From RYN-122 sp963761655 (lineage in GTDB: Bacteria > Actinomycetota > Actinomycetes > Mycobacteriales > SCTD01): a DNA stretch of 64,000 nucleotides. Both the position numbers and the translations under genes were made by a program. Location of the stretch: NCBI GenBank assembly GCA_963761655.1, contig CAVXHI010000011.1, positions 605,836 to 669,835 of the forward strand. The letters are read 5' to 3'. The notes under the pieces are model-generated. The model was not told the DNA's origin and made no database searches. It saw only the letters and a list, made by a program, of their open reading frames with translations. Of the stretch, positions 16,513 through 25,095 are shown piece after piece; the first letter of the stretch is position 1; each line of letters starts with the position of its first letter.

Positions 16513-16514
16513 CG

Positions 16515-17987
16515 TTACAGGCCTCCGGCCGCGCGGACCGGCAGCAGGTCGAGCCGGGCCGTCTCGCACGGGCGCAGGTCCAGCGGCAGCACGCCGTCGA
16601 CGGCCGTGAGCGGGGTGGACCGCTCGGTGAACGCGCCGGACGCCGGCAGCACGGCCCCGCTGATCGACGTGCTGCGGCCGCCGCAGCCGCGGGGGTCCTG
16701 CACGCGGCTGACCCGGACGGTCGGTGCGTACCCGACGGGGACGGCGACCCGGACGCGGCCGGCGTGCCCGGCGCCGGCCTCGTCCACCACCACGATCGAC
16801 AGGGAGCCGCTCGAGGCGCGGCGGAACGCCCAGGCGCGGACGCGCTCGCCGGGCGCCTGCCGGGTCGCGACGCCGCAGGACGTCCGGCCGGGGAGGTCGC
16901 GCAGCAGGGCCAGCGCGTAGAAGCCCGGGCGGGCCGACGCCGCGCCGTCGCGCACCACGAAGGGCGTGTAGTAGGCGGTCCGCCGCTCGTCCGGGTAGTC
17001 GGCGCCGTCCCAGGTGTGCAGGCCGTAGCCGGTGAGGCCCAGGAGGGCGCCGGTCAGCAGGGTGTCGGTCAGCCAGGCGGTCGACCCGGTGACGTCGCTG
17101 ACCCGGGGCAGGCCGCCCTGGCCGACGCTGTTGGCCTCCTCCACCCGGACCGGCACGGGACCGGCCTGCCGGCGGGCCTCGCGGACCCGCGCCGCCCACT
17201 CGGCCGAGACGTCGGGGGCGAACAGCGCGTCGAGGGTGGGGCGGTTCGCGTAGTGGTGGAACGTCGCCTCGTGCAGCCGCGGGCCCTGGCTGCGGCGCAG
17301 GCTGCTGATCCAGGACAGGTCGCCGCCGGTGGCCAGCGCCGGGCCGAGCAGCGGCAGGTCGCGGGTGACGACGTCGGCGGCGAGGCTGCGGGCGAACAGG
17401 TCGAAGACCTGCACGTACGTCTCGACGGACGGGTAGTAGGCGTCGGGCTCGTTGCCGACCTCGACACCGAGCAGCACGTGTCCCGGGTCGTGCTGGGCGG
17501 CGTACCGCGACAGGGAGACGGCCTGCGGGACGAGGCCCGTGCGCAGGTTGACGCCGAGGACGACCTTCCAGCCGCTGAGCCGGGCGACGTCGAGCAGGCC
17601 CTCGACCATCGGTCCGCTGATGACGCCCTGGAACAGCCGGTTGGACGAGGTGGGCCCGGCCGGCGACCACAGGTAGCCGTCCTGGCTGTCGCCCCCGATG
17701 CGCAGGACCCCGCCACGGCCGTCCCGCGTGCGCAGGCTGCGCAGGACCTGCACGAGCGGCAGGCGGGCCCGCTGGGCCGGGGTCAGGGACGCGCCCGCCC
17801 AGCGCTCGACCATGCTCCACTCGAGCGAGAGCCCGAGGTAGCCGTCCGGGACCGCGCGGCCGGTGCAGGACCCGGCGCGGACGTCGGCCAGCACCCGCGG
17901 GGCGGCCGCCGACGCGGCAGGCCCGACCAGCCCGAGCAGGAGCAGCGGGGCGAGCAGGACTGCGAGGAGCAGGCGCAGCCGGGGCAA
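16515..17987 (-). CDS. Secreted glycoside hydrolase, GH79-like
   Basis: The 490-residue protein has a signal peptide (about 1-27) and a (beta/alpha)8-type catalytic domain. Features seen are GLSLEWS, LRIGGDSQD, the proposed acid/base Glu in EVGNEPD, and a proposed nucleophile in VRVEEANS. A C-terminal beta-sandwich follows. The pattern resembles heparanase/beta-glucuronidase GH79 enzymes. A polysaccharide or glycan target outside the cell is inferred. The start is TTG, supported by GGAGAGGA just upstream. Its TAA ends 2 bases before the sigD start, which is unusual company for a glycosidase. Confidence 0.72.
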   Translation of the reverse strand: MPRLRLLLAVLLAPLLLLGLVGPAASAAAPRVLADVRAGSCTGRAVPDGYLGLSLEWSMVERWAGASLTPAQRARLPLVQVLRSLRTRDGRGGVLRIGGDSQDGYLWSPAGPTSSNRLFQGVISGPMVEGLLDVARLSGWKVVLGVNLRTGLVPQAVSLSRYAAQHDPGHVLLGVEVGNEPDAYYPSVETYVQVFDLFARSLAADVVTRDLPLLGPALATGGDLSWISSLRRSQGPRLHEATFHHYANRPTLDALFAPDVSAEWAARVREARRQAGPVPVRVEEANSVGQGGLPRVSDVTGSTAWLTDTLLTGALLGLTGYGLHTWDGADYPDERRTAYYTPFVVRDGAASARPGFYALALLRDLPGRTSCGVATRQAPGERVRAWAFRRASSGSLSIVVVDEAGAGHAGRVRVAVPVGYAPTVRVSRVQDPRGCGGRSTSISGAVLPASGAFTERSTPLTAVDGVLPLDLRPCETARLDLLPVRAAGGL

Positions 17988-18038
17988 GGGGGTCCTCTCC
18001 AGAGCAGTGGCCAGACGAAACTAGGGGGCTGGGGGCGC

Positions 18039-18671
18039 CTACGTGACCAGGCCCCGGCGGAAGCCCAGGGCGACGGCCTGGGCGCGGTCGTGGACGCCGA
18101 GCTTGCGGAACAGCCGGCGGGCGTGGGTCTTGATCGTGTCCTCGGACAGGTAGAGGTCACGGCCGATCTGGCTGTTGCTCTTGCCCTGGCTCATCCCGGT
18201 GAGGACCTGCAGCTCGCGCTCGGTCAGCTGGGCCGCGGGCGGGCCGCTGCGGACCGGCTCGCGGCCCTCCATGGCGCGGCGCAGGGACGGCTCGACGAGG
18301 TCGGCACCCTCGAGGGCGTGGGCGACGGCGGCGCACAGCTCCTCGTGGCTCACGTCCTTGAGCAGGTAGCCCCGGGCGCCGGAGGACACGGCCGCGGCCA
18401 CCTGCTCGCGGTCGTCCGCGGCGGTCAGCATGATCACCTTGGCGCCCGGGTGGGCGGACACGAGCCGGCGGGTCGCCTCGAGACCGCCGAGGCCCGGCAT
18501 CCGGACGTCCATGAGGACCAGGTCGGGCTTCTCGTGCGGGTAGCGCGCCAGCACCTCCTCGCCGGACGCCGCCGTCTCCACGCGCGTGACGCCCGGGACG
18601 CCCTCGACGAACTGCCTCAGGCCCTCCCGCACGATCCGGTGGTCGTCGCAGATGAGCACGGTCGTCGTCAC
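18039..18671 (-). CDS. bldM: BldM-type response regulator (LuxR/NarL family)
   Basis: The 210-residue protein has a receiver domain with acidic pair D9/D10, phospho-acceptor D55 (VLMDVRMPG), T83 and K105, and a C-terminal LuxR helix-turn-helix. The segment MSQGKSNSQIGRDLYLSEDTIKTHARR, broken here as MSQGKSNSQIGRDLY then LSEDTIKTHARR, is nearly diagnostic of BldM, the Streptomyces regulator of aerial development. Location near sigD-guaB and whiD matches Streptomyces. The GTG start overlaps the stop of the kinase-like gene (GTGA), so the two are probably made together. BldM in Streptomyces is described as an orphan. Confidence 0.88.
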   Translation of the reverse strand: MTTTVLICDDHRIVREGLRQFVEGVPGVTRVETAASGEEVLARYPHEKPDLVLMDVRMPGLGGLEATRRLVSAHPGAKVIMLTAADDREQVAAAVSSGARGYLLKDVSHEELCAAVAHALEGADLVEPSLRRAMEGREPVRSGPPAAQLTERELQVLTGMSQGKSNSQIGRDLYLSEDTIKTHARRLFRKLGVHDRAQAVALGFRRGLVT

Positions 18672-19603
18672 GAGCAGGCCTTCGTCTCAGAGGGGGGAGC
18701 AGGCAGGTGCAGGCGGAGGCCGTCGGGGCCGGGCACGAGGGAGGCCCCGAGGAGCCGGCAGCGACGCCCCCAGCGGTCGGGGTCGGGCAGGGGTGCGCCG
18801 CGGAGGGTCAGGACGACGCCGTCGGGGGCCGTCGCGGCCGTCACCCGGAGCGGGCCGGTGAGGGCGAGGGCCTGCACCAGGCGGTAGGCGAGGGCGCGGG
18901 CCGGGGCGGGCAGGTCGGCGGCCGCGTCGACGTCGAGCGCGAGCGCTGCGCCACCGGCCTCGACGAGGCGGTCGGACAGCGCGGCGAGGGCTTCGGGCAG
19001 CGACGACGTGCGGGGCCGCAGCTGCCACATGGTGCGGCGCAGCGCGACCACGGCCTCCTGCACGGCGTCGCGGGCGAGGCCGGCGTCCCCTCCGCGCAGG
19101 GCGGCGTCGCAGGCGTACCGGGCGGCGACCAGCACCTGCACGGGGCCGTCGTGCAGCGCGTCGGCGAGGGCGTCCCGCTCGGCGTCGGCGTCGGCCAGCA
19201 GCGCGGGGCCGCCGGCGGCGCGCAGGCCGAGCGCGAGGACGGCGACGGCCGCGGTCAGCAGCGGGAGCGAGGTCTCCTGCACGCCGACGACGGTCAGCAC
19301 CACGCCCTCGGACGCCACGTCGACGGGGCCCGGTGCCGGAGCGGATGCGCGGCTCGCGGGGACGGCGTCCACGGCCTCCCCGGCGACGGCGACGAGCGCC
19401 GCGTCGGGACCGCGCAGGACGGCGGAGCGCAGGCCGAGGCGGTCGACCAGGAGCACGAGGGCGTCGGCGGGCAGGGACGCGACCCGGGCGAGGTCACCGA
19501 GCAGGAGCGCGGACGCGAGCGGGCTGTCGGGCAGGACCTGCACCTGGCGCACCTCCGCGTCGACGGGCACCCGGGCGGCGCCGCTCGACCTGTGCATCGG
19601 CAC
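18668..19603 (-). CDS. Degenerate histidine-kinase-like protein coupled to bldM
   Basis: The 311-residue protein has a poorly conserved N-terminal sensory half (GAF-like length). A dimerisation/phospho-acceptor-like helix follows, ALADALHDGPVQVLVAAR, with His151 in the HisKA_3 H-box context. The C-terminal part resembles the ATPase domain in length but lacks recognisable N and G boxes (the expected Asn in the RLVQALAL helix is missing). It may be a phosphotransfer or binding partner rather than an active kinase. The stop overlaps the bldM start by 4 bases. GTG 19603 is used; ATG lies two codons later. Confidence 0.6.
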   Translation of the reverse strand: MPMHRSSGAARVPVDAEVRQVQVLPDSPLASALLLGDLARVASLPADALVLLVDRLGLRSAVLRGPDAALVAVAGEAVDAVPASRASAPAPGPVDVASEGVVLTVVGVQETSLPLLTAAVAVLALGLRAAGGPALLADADAERDALADALHDGPVQVLVAARYACDAALRGGDAGLARDAVQEAVVALRRTMWQLRPRTSSLPEALAALSDRLVEAGGAALALDVDAAADLPAPARALAYRLVQALALTGPLRVTAATAPDGVVLTLRGAPLPDPDRWGRRCRLLGASLVPGPDGLRLHLPAPPSETKACS

Positions 19604-19710
19604 GCAGGAGCGGCGACGTGAGCCGTTCCGGTCCCGCTGGCCCGCTCTGGTCCTGCCGGGCCATCGTCGGCATGGTCACCCGGGCGGGTGACGGCGTGCC
19701 CTCGTGCGGG

Positions 19711-20631
19711 TCAGCCCTCGAGCAGCGCGGCGACGTCGGGGCGGGCCAGCCACTCGGTGCGGACGCCGGGCGGCAGGTCGGCCGCGATGGTCCGGACCGC
19801 GGTGCGGGCGGCGGTGAGGCTGCGGTCGCTCTCCCCCGGGTCGACGTCGGCGACGAGGGCGCCGAGCAGGGCGCGGGCGGGCCAGACCAGCGGCAGCGTG
19901 CCGAGCGACTCCGCCAGGGTGGAGGCCCGGCGGAGCGTGGCCGCAGCCTCGTCGTGGCCGGCGCTGACCTGGGCCAGGCCGAGGATCAGCAGCCCCTTGG
20001 CGACGTGCCGGGGCGCGCGAGCGGCCTCTGCGGCGTCGACCGCGGACTGGGCGGCGTCGGCGGCGTCGCCGACCCGGCCCTCGAGCAGGCTGACCTCGGC
20101 CCGGACCCAGTCGCGGCGGACGCGCTGGCGCCACCACTCGTCGGCGCGGTCGGGCAGCAGGGCGGACGCCTGGGCCAGCCGGCCGGCGGCCCCGTCGGGG
20201 TCGTCCAGGCCGACGGCGTCGCTGGCGAGGCCGAGGAGGGCGTCGAAGCCGGCCTCGCCCTGCCCGTCGGAGAGCGCGAGGGCGGTGAGGTCGGCCTCGC
20301 GGGCGACCGGGTGCCGGCCGAGCTGGCGGTGCACGCTCGCCACGGTCGCGCTGGCGAGGGCCCCGAACAGGCGGCGCTCCGGGGCGGCGGCGTCGGCCGA
20401 CCCGGCCTCGACGAGCGGGCTGAGCACGGACAGCGCGGCGCCGTAGCGGCCCCCGGCACCGAGCGCGACCCCCAGGAGCCACGCCGCCGCGGCGACCTCT
20501 GCGCTGCGTCCCTGCGACTGGGCGAGGACGACGGCCTGCTCGAGGGCGGCGGCGGCGGCGGACGGCTGGCCGTGGAAGGCGGCGTGCTCCCCCGTGGCGA
20601 GCAGCGTCGCGAGGTCCCCCGGTGCGGTCAC
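19711..20631 (-). CDS. TPR-like helical protein, function unknown
   Basis: The 306-residue Ala-rich all-helical protein has repeating helix pairs (for example AAAAALEQAVVLAQSQG, AEAARAPRHVAKGLLILGLA and AATLRRASTLAESLGTLPLV) that look like tetratricopeptide repeats, as found in the helical parts of LuxR/SARP regulators. No DNA-binding domain is present. It lies 21 bases after the MerR-like gene and 107 bases before the kinase-like gene, in the same direction, so it may be a scaffold in this regulatory cluster. Confidence 0.6.
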   Translation of the reverse strand: MTAPGDLATLLATGEHAAFHGQPSAAAAALEQAVVLAQSQGRSAEVAAAAWLLGVALGAGGRYGAALSVLSPLVEAGSADAAAPERRLFGALASATVASVHRQLGRHPVAREADLTALALSDGQGEAGFDALLGLASDAVGLDDPDGAAGRLAQASALLPDRADEWWRQRVRRDWVRAEVSLLEGRVGDAADAAQSAVDAAEAARAPRHVAKGLLILGLAQVSAGHDEAAATLRRASTLAESLGTLPLVWPARALLGALVADVDPGESDRSLTAARTAVRTIAADLPPGVRTEWLARPDVAALLEG

Positions 20632-20652
20632 GGGCGGACCGTAGCGCGGCGG

Positions 20653-21663
20653 CTACGCGCCGAGGGCCTGGTCGACCAGGTCGAGGGCGTGGGCGAAGTC
20701 GACGGCGTGGGTGACCCGGCGCGGGAGCTCTGCCGCCGTCCAGCCCGGGCCGCCGGCGAGCACCGCCGTGGCCGGGCGGGTGATCGGCAGGGCGTCCAGG
20801 ACGGCGGGGTCGGCGCTGTGCGGCAGCTGCGACCACACGAACAGGACGGCGGGCCCGGTACGGCGGACCGCGGCCTCGAGCGCGTACCCGGGCATCGCGG
20901 CGCCCAGCACCCGCGAGGCCAGGCCGCGCTCCGCCAGGCCCGCCGCCAGCGCGTGCAGGGGCAGCACGTGCTGCTCCTCGGGGGCGCAGGCGAGCAGCAC
21001 GGGGCGCCCGCCGGTCTCCTGCGCCCGGGAGGCCGTCTCGCGCAGGACCGTGACGACGCAGTCGGACAGCAGGTGCTCGACCTCGACGCCCTCGCCCGTC
21101 GAGGCCCACCGCGCCCCGGCCGCCTGCAGGACGGGCCGCAGGACGTCGTCCCACGTCCGGACCACGCCGCGCTCGGCGATCTGCCCGCGCAGCGTCGCGA
21201 GGACGGCGCCGCTGTCGAGCGCCATGGCGGCCCGCCCGAGCCCCCGGACGACGGCCTCGGCGCCGGGCAGGGCCAGCACGCGCCCGCCCGGGCCACCGGG
21301 ACGACCGGGCAGCCGGCCCTCGACGTCCGGCAGGCCTGCCGACGCCGTCAGCGGCGCGGGCTCCGGCGAGCCGGCGAGCGCGAACCGGGCGGCCTCGCCC
21401 GGAGGCACGCCGTCCAGGGTCAGACGCCGCATCGTCTCGAGCCGGGCGACGTCGGTGAGCGAGTAGCGGCGGTGCGCCCCGGCAGCGTGCTCGGAGGGGC
21501 CGAGGTCGTACCGCCGAGCCCAGGTGCGCAGCGTGGCCGGGGCGATGCCCAGCCGCCGGGCGACCGCGGCGACGGTCAGGCGCGGGGCGTCCGACGGGTC
21601 GGAGGCGTCCTGTCCGGACCCGGGCACGACGGACAGCGCAGCGGGCTGTCCTGAGGTGTCCAC
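20653..21663 (-). CDS. MerR-family regulator with CarH/LitR-like cobalamin-binding region
   Basis: The protein is about 336 residues from GTG 21663 (an in-frame GTG at 21711 is an alternative). After a short linker comes a MerR helix-turn-helix (LTVAAVARRLGIAPATLRTWARR, written LTVAAVARRLGI then APATLRTWARR). A helical bundle with ARWASTGEGVEVEHLLSDCV matches the W-x9-EH pattern of the CarH B12-binding bundle. A Rossmann-like domain follows, where EQHVLP stands in the place of the DxHxxG cobalt-ligand motif. AdoCbl or light sensing is therefore only possible, not shown. It is divergent from whiD, whose promoter carries palindromes. Confidence 0.75.
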   Translation of the reverse strand: MDTSGQPAALSVVPGSGQDASDPSDAPRLTVAAVARRLGIAPATLRTWARRYDLGPSEHAAGAHRRYSLTDVARLETMRRLTLDGVPPGEAARFALAGSPEPAPLTASAGLPDVEGRLPGRPGGPGGRVLALPGAEAVVRGLGRAAMALDSGAVLATLRGQIAERGVVRTWDDVLRPVLQAAGARWASTGEGVEVEHLLSDCVVTVLRETASRAQETGGRPVLLACAPEEQHVLPLHALAAGLAERGLASRVLGAAMPGYALEAAVRRTGPAVLFVWSQLPHSADPAVLDALPITRPATAVLAGGPGWTAAELPRRVTHAVDFAHALDLVDQALGA

Positions 21664-21735
21664 ACCACCAGGATGGAGCCAGGACGGGCAGGGCACAACT
21701 CGGCGCCCCACTCGTGACGCGCAGCTGGCGCGGTG

Positions 21736-21759
21736 CTGAAACGCTTCGAACCGCTTCAG
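21736..21759. promoter_or_regulatory. 24-bp imperfect palindrome upstream of whiD
   Basis: The outer arms CTGAA and TTCAG and the core TTCGAA are perfectly symmetric, with CG pairs between; 20 of 24 positions are symmetric. It lies in the whiD/MerR divergent region, about 20 bases upstream of the whiD -35 box, and looks like a regulator binding site. Confidence 0.6.
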
Positions 21760-21777
21760 ATCGCTCCTGGATCGGTC

Positions 21778-21806
21778 TTGAACAACCCTTGAAACGGTTG
21801 TAGAGT
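21778..21806 (+). promoter_or_regulatory. whiD promoter with palindrome in the spacer
   Basis: TTGAAC, a 17-base spacer and TAGAGT form a good sigma-70-type promoter. Bases 21783-21800 form a second imperfect palindrome with arms CAACC and GGTTG, lying almost exactly between the boxes, the usual operator position for MerR regulators. The leader to the whiD ATG is about 45 bases and includes CAGGAG. Confidence 0.65.
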
Positions 21807-21857
21807 CGTCGACAGCAGCCCCGACCCCGCCGCTGCACGACGGACAGGAGTCCGCTC

Positions 21858-22160
21858 ATGACCGACATCCGACGCCTCCCCGGTCCGCAGGCCGAGAAGT
21901 GGGAGTGGCAGCTCCTCGGTTCCTGCCGCGGCAAGGACACCGAGCTGTTCTTCCACCCCGAGGGCGAGCGCGGCCCGAGCCGCGCCAACCGCGAGGCCTC
22001 CGCCAAGGCCGTCTGCAGCACCTGCCCGGTCATGCGGCTGTGCCGCGAGCACGCGCTCGCCAGCCGCGAGCCGTACGGCGTGTGGGGCGGCCTGTCCGAG
22101 CACGAGCGCGAGGACATCATCGCCGCGCGCGAGGGTCGACACCAGGTCGTCGCCAGCTAG
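21858..22160 (+). CDS. whiD: WhiB-family iron-sulfur regulator, WhiD/WhiB3 type
   Basis: The 100-residue protein has the four cluster-binding cysteines C23, C53, C56 and C62 (CSTCPVMRLC) and the G[VI]WGG motif GVWGG at 74-78. FFHPEGERG near residue 31 is typical of the WhiD/WhiB3 subgroup. WhiB proteins bind a [4Fe-4S] cluster and work with the primary sigma factor; WhiD is needed for late sporulation in Streptomyces. Location next to bldM matches Streptomyces. ATG with AGGAG upstream. Promoter and palindromes are listed separately. Confidence 0.93.
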   Translation: MTDIRRLPGPQAEKWEWQLLGSCRGKDTELFFHPEGERGPSRANREASAKAVCSTCPVMRLCREHALASREPYGVWGGLSEHEREDIIAAREGRHQVVAS

Positions 22161-22242
22161 TCCTGCACACCGGCCCCCGCGGGCCCGTCCGTCCACGTAC
22201 TCTCGACGGACCCCCCTGCCGACCCTGCGAGGAGCCTCCGCG

Positions 22243-23473
22243 GTGCGCCACGCTCTCCACCGGACCGCGTGCGCCCTGCTCGCCCTCTCGGCCCTGACGG
22301 CCTGCGCCGGCGAGGGCGGGGAGAAGCAGGCCGCGGCACCGGCGGTCCAGCCGGTCGAGGTCTCCTCCCCGACGCCGGCCCCCGACGTCGTCGCCGCGCC
22401 CTCGCGCGGGGCGGTGCGCGGCCGCGCGGTCGCGGCCGAGGTCATGGTGCGGCCGCTGGTGGCCCGCCTCCGCCCCGACGTGCTCATCAAGACCCCGCAG
22501 ACGATCTCGCCCGGCGCGCTCGCGAAGCTCGCGGCCCTCAGCCCGGACGGCGGCACCGCGGTCTTCCGCGCGGGCACGGCCCGCCTGGCCGGCCGGCCGG
22601 TCTCGACCATCGGCATCGACCCCTCCACCTTCCGGGCCTTCGCGCCCTCCGGCACCGCCGAGGCGACGCCGGTGTGGCAGGCCGTCGCCCGCGGTGAGGC
22701 CGTCGCGTCGCACAGCGTCGAGCAAGAGCCGCGCCCTCGTGCTCGGCAAGGAGGTCCAGGTCGGCGAGAGCACGGGCCCCGAGACCCCGCTGCGGCTCGG
22801 CGCCCTCGCCACCACCGGCGTGCCCGGCACCGACCTCATCGTCGACGACGCCACCGGCAAGGGCCTCGGGCTCCCGGTCGCCACCGGCATGCTGCTGACC
22901 GCCGGCAAGGGCGTCGACCCCGTCGTGCTCGCCCGCAAGGTCCGCGCCATCACCGGCGAGGGCGCGCAGGTCGACCTGCTGACCCCGCCCGCCGCGAACC
23001 CGGTCGCCTTCCTCACCGGCAGCAAGGCCGCGAAGGCGTTCGGCGCCTTCTCCTACCGGTACTTCCCCGACGGCACCATCCAGCCGGACGGGTCCTGGGT
23101 GAACGAGAACATCCGCACCGGCACGGTCCCGATCTTCGGCAAGGTCACCTGCCACAAGCTCATGCTGCCGCAGCTGCGGGGCGCCCTGCAGGAGGTCGTC
23201 GACCGCGGGCTCGCCGACGGGCTGCACACCTACGACGGCTGCTACGTCCCGCGCTTCATCGAGCGCAACCCCGAGCGGTCGATCTCGCTGCACACCTGGG
23301 GCATCGCCATCGACCTGGACGCGTCGACGAACTACCGCGGCATCAAGGGCACGATGGACCCCGAGCTGGTGAAGGTGTTCAAGCGCTGGGGCTTCCGCTG
23401 GGGCGGCGACTGGCAGTACACCGACCCGATGCACTTCGAGCTCGGCGCCATCCTGACCAGCCCCTCGCGCTAG
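22243..23473 (+). CDS. M15-family peptidase lipoprotein (one apparent frameshift)
   Basis: The N-terminus has a lipobox (ALTAC). The C-terminal part has the M15 zinc-peptidase signature SLHTWGIAIDLD and the final MHFELG, a D-Ala-D-Ala carboxypeptidase/endopeptidase fold. The central part is a long beta-rich region. Start to stop is 1231 bases (3n+1). The frame breaks at one apparent extra C at 22723, between codons for SVE and KSRALVLGKE; removing it gives about 409 residues. Read literally the gene would encode a truncated lipoprotein without the peptidase domain. The TAG shares CTAG with the convergent gene. GTG start with GAGGAG upstream. Confidence 0.75.
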
Positions 23474-24993
23474 ACCCGCCGCAGCCGCGCCTGGCGCAGG
23501 ACCGCCTGCGCCGCGGACCTCCCGGGATGGCCGTGCACGCCGCCGCCCGGTGCGCTGGCCGCCCCGCACAGGAACAGTCCGCGCAGCGGGACGACGTAGG
23601 GCGACCACCCTGCGACCGGCCGCAGCACCGACAGCTGGTCCAGCAGCGCCGAGCCCCCGGCGACGTCGCCCCCCACGAGGGACGCGTCCTTGGCCTCCAG
23701 GTCCAGGGGCGCGTGCACCGTGGTCGCGACGACGGCGCCGCGCAGCCCGGGCGCGTGCTGCTCCAGCCGGTCGACGACCCGCTCGGCAAAGGTCTCCTGC
23801 CAGTCCGGGGCCTCCCCTCGAGGGCGCGCCGGGCAGTGGCACTCGACCCAGAGGGTGGCGGCTCCGGCGGGCACCCGGCTCGGGTCGGCGCGGTCCTGCT
23901 GCCCGACGATGAGCTGCGGAGCGTCCGGCAGCAGGCCGCGCCGGACCTGCGCCTGGCTGAGGGCCAGCTCGTCCAGGTCGCCGGTGACGTGGACGACCAT
24001 GGCGTCGCGGACCCGCTCGTCCGCCCACGGTGCGGGCCGGTCGAGGTCGAGGTCGACCCGGAAGAAGCCGCTGCCGTAGCGGTGCCGGGACAGCTGCCGC
24101 AGCCAGGCGGCCGGGAGGTGCTGCTCGCCCACGAGGTCGCGGGCCAGCACGTGCGGGGAGCCGCCGAACAGCACCGCCCGGCGGGCGCCGACGCCGCCCC
24201 CGTCCGCCGTCCGGACACCGACCGCCCGGCCGCCCCGGACGACGACCTCCGTCACCCGGGTCCCCGTCCGCACGACCGCACCCGCGCTCTCGGCCGCCTG
24301 CACGAAGGCCTGCGCCAGCACGTCCGCCCCGCCGACCGGGACCGGCATGCCGTGCTGCTGGGCGGCCATGGCCAGCAGGAGCGCCGGAGGCGTCGACCCG
24401 TTGGCGTCCACCGCGATGTCCGCGTGGGTCGCGTGGCCGGCGAGCAGGAGCTGCCCGGCGTCGGTGCGGAACCGGTAGCGGGCCTGCGCCTCGAGCGGCT
24501 CGAGGAGGGTCCGGACCAGGGAGAGGCTGCCGCGCGGGCCGTCGACGAGGGCGGCCCGCAGCAGGGCGCGCGGGTCGGGCAGCGGGCGCAGGACCGCCTG
24601 GAACAGGCCCGCTCCGGCCTGCTCCCACCAGCGCCAGAGCTCGTGCCAGGCCTCGCCGTCCTGCCCGAGGCCCTCCGCCGTCCGTGCCGGGTCGGCGTGC
24701 AGCAGGGCGGCGTCGGTGCCGGGGCTCCACAGGCTGGCGAGCGGGGTGCCGGTCCGCGCCCAGGGGACGGCGCCCAGCCCGAGCTCCTCGAAGACCGGGC
24801 TCGTGTGCAGGACGCCGTAGAAGGCGGAGCCCCAGTCGTGCACGTAGCCGCGTGCGGTGCGGCTGCTGCCGACCGCACCCCCCGCGACGTCGGACGCCTC
24901 GAGGACCTCGACGCTCCAGCCGGCCCGGGCGAGCAGGGTCGCCGCGACGAGGCCGTTGTGCCCGGCGCCCACCACGACCGCGTCGACGCTCAC
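23470..24993 (-). CDS. FAD-dependent oxidoreductase, phytoene-desaturase-like (COG1233)
   Basis: The 507-residue flavoprotein has the dinucleotide-binding motif GAGHNGLVAA at residues 9-18, followed by the Glu (VLEAS) that binds ribose. The C-terminal segment LRGLFLCGAASAPGGGVHGHPG, split here as LRGLFLCGAASA and PGGGVHGHPG, is typical of phytoene-dehydrogenase-related proteins. The substrate is unknown; carotenoid enzymes and other polyene oxidoreductases share this fold, and no other carotenoid gene is present. The GTG start at 24993 is just downstream of the groEL terminator. Confidence 0.8.
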   Translation of the reverse strand: MSVDAVVVGAGHNGLVAATLLARAGWSVEVLEASDVAGGAVGSSRTARGYVHDWGSAFYGVLHTSPVFEELGLGAVPWARTGTPLASLWSPGTDAALLHADPARTAEGLGQDGEAWHELWRWWEQAGAGLFQAVLRPLPDPRALLRAALVDGPRGSLSLVRTLLEPLEAQARYRFRTDAGQLLLAGHATHADIAVDANGSTPPALLLAMAAQQHGMPVPVGGADVLAQAFVQAAESAGAVVRTGTRVTEVVVRGGRAVGVRTADGGGVGARRAVLFGGSPHVLARDLVGEQHLPAAWLRQLSRHRYGSGFFRVDLDLDRPAPWADERVRDAMVVHVTGDLDELALSQAQVRRGLLPDAPQLIVGQQDRADPSRVPAGAATLWVECHCPARPRGEAPDWQETFAERVVDRLEQHAPGLRGAVVATTVHAPLDLEAKDASLVGGDVAGGSALLDQLSVLRPVAGWSPYVVPLRGLFLCGAASAPGGGVHGHPGRSAAQAVLRQARLRRV

Positions 24994-25013
24994 GGCACCA
25001 CGCTGTCATGACG

Positions 25014-25056
25014 CCGACGGCCCGGCCCCTCCGCGTGGGAGGGACCGGGCCGTCGG
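25014..25056 (-). terminator. Terminator after groEL
   Basis: A long GC-rich inverted repeat (CCGACGGCCCGG with its complement, extended by CCCTCC/GGGAGG) has a 4-base loop and lies 40 bases after the groEL stop. Confidence 0.8.
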
Positions 25057-25095
25057 GGTCGTGCAGGTGTCTCGCCGGAGGCGAGCCAGGGGTGC

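Noticed and set aside
23470..24993. A carotenoid biosynthesis cluster controlled by the CarH-like regulator.
   Set aside because: Only one phytoene-desaturase-like gene is present, with no crtB/crtE, so a cluster cannot be claimed.
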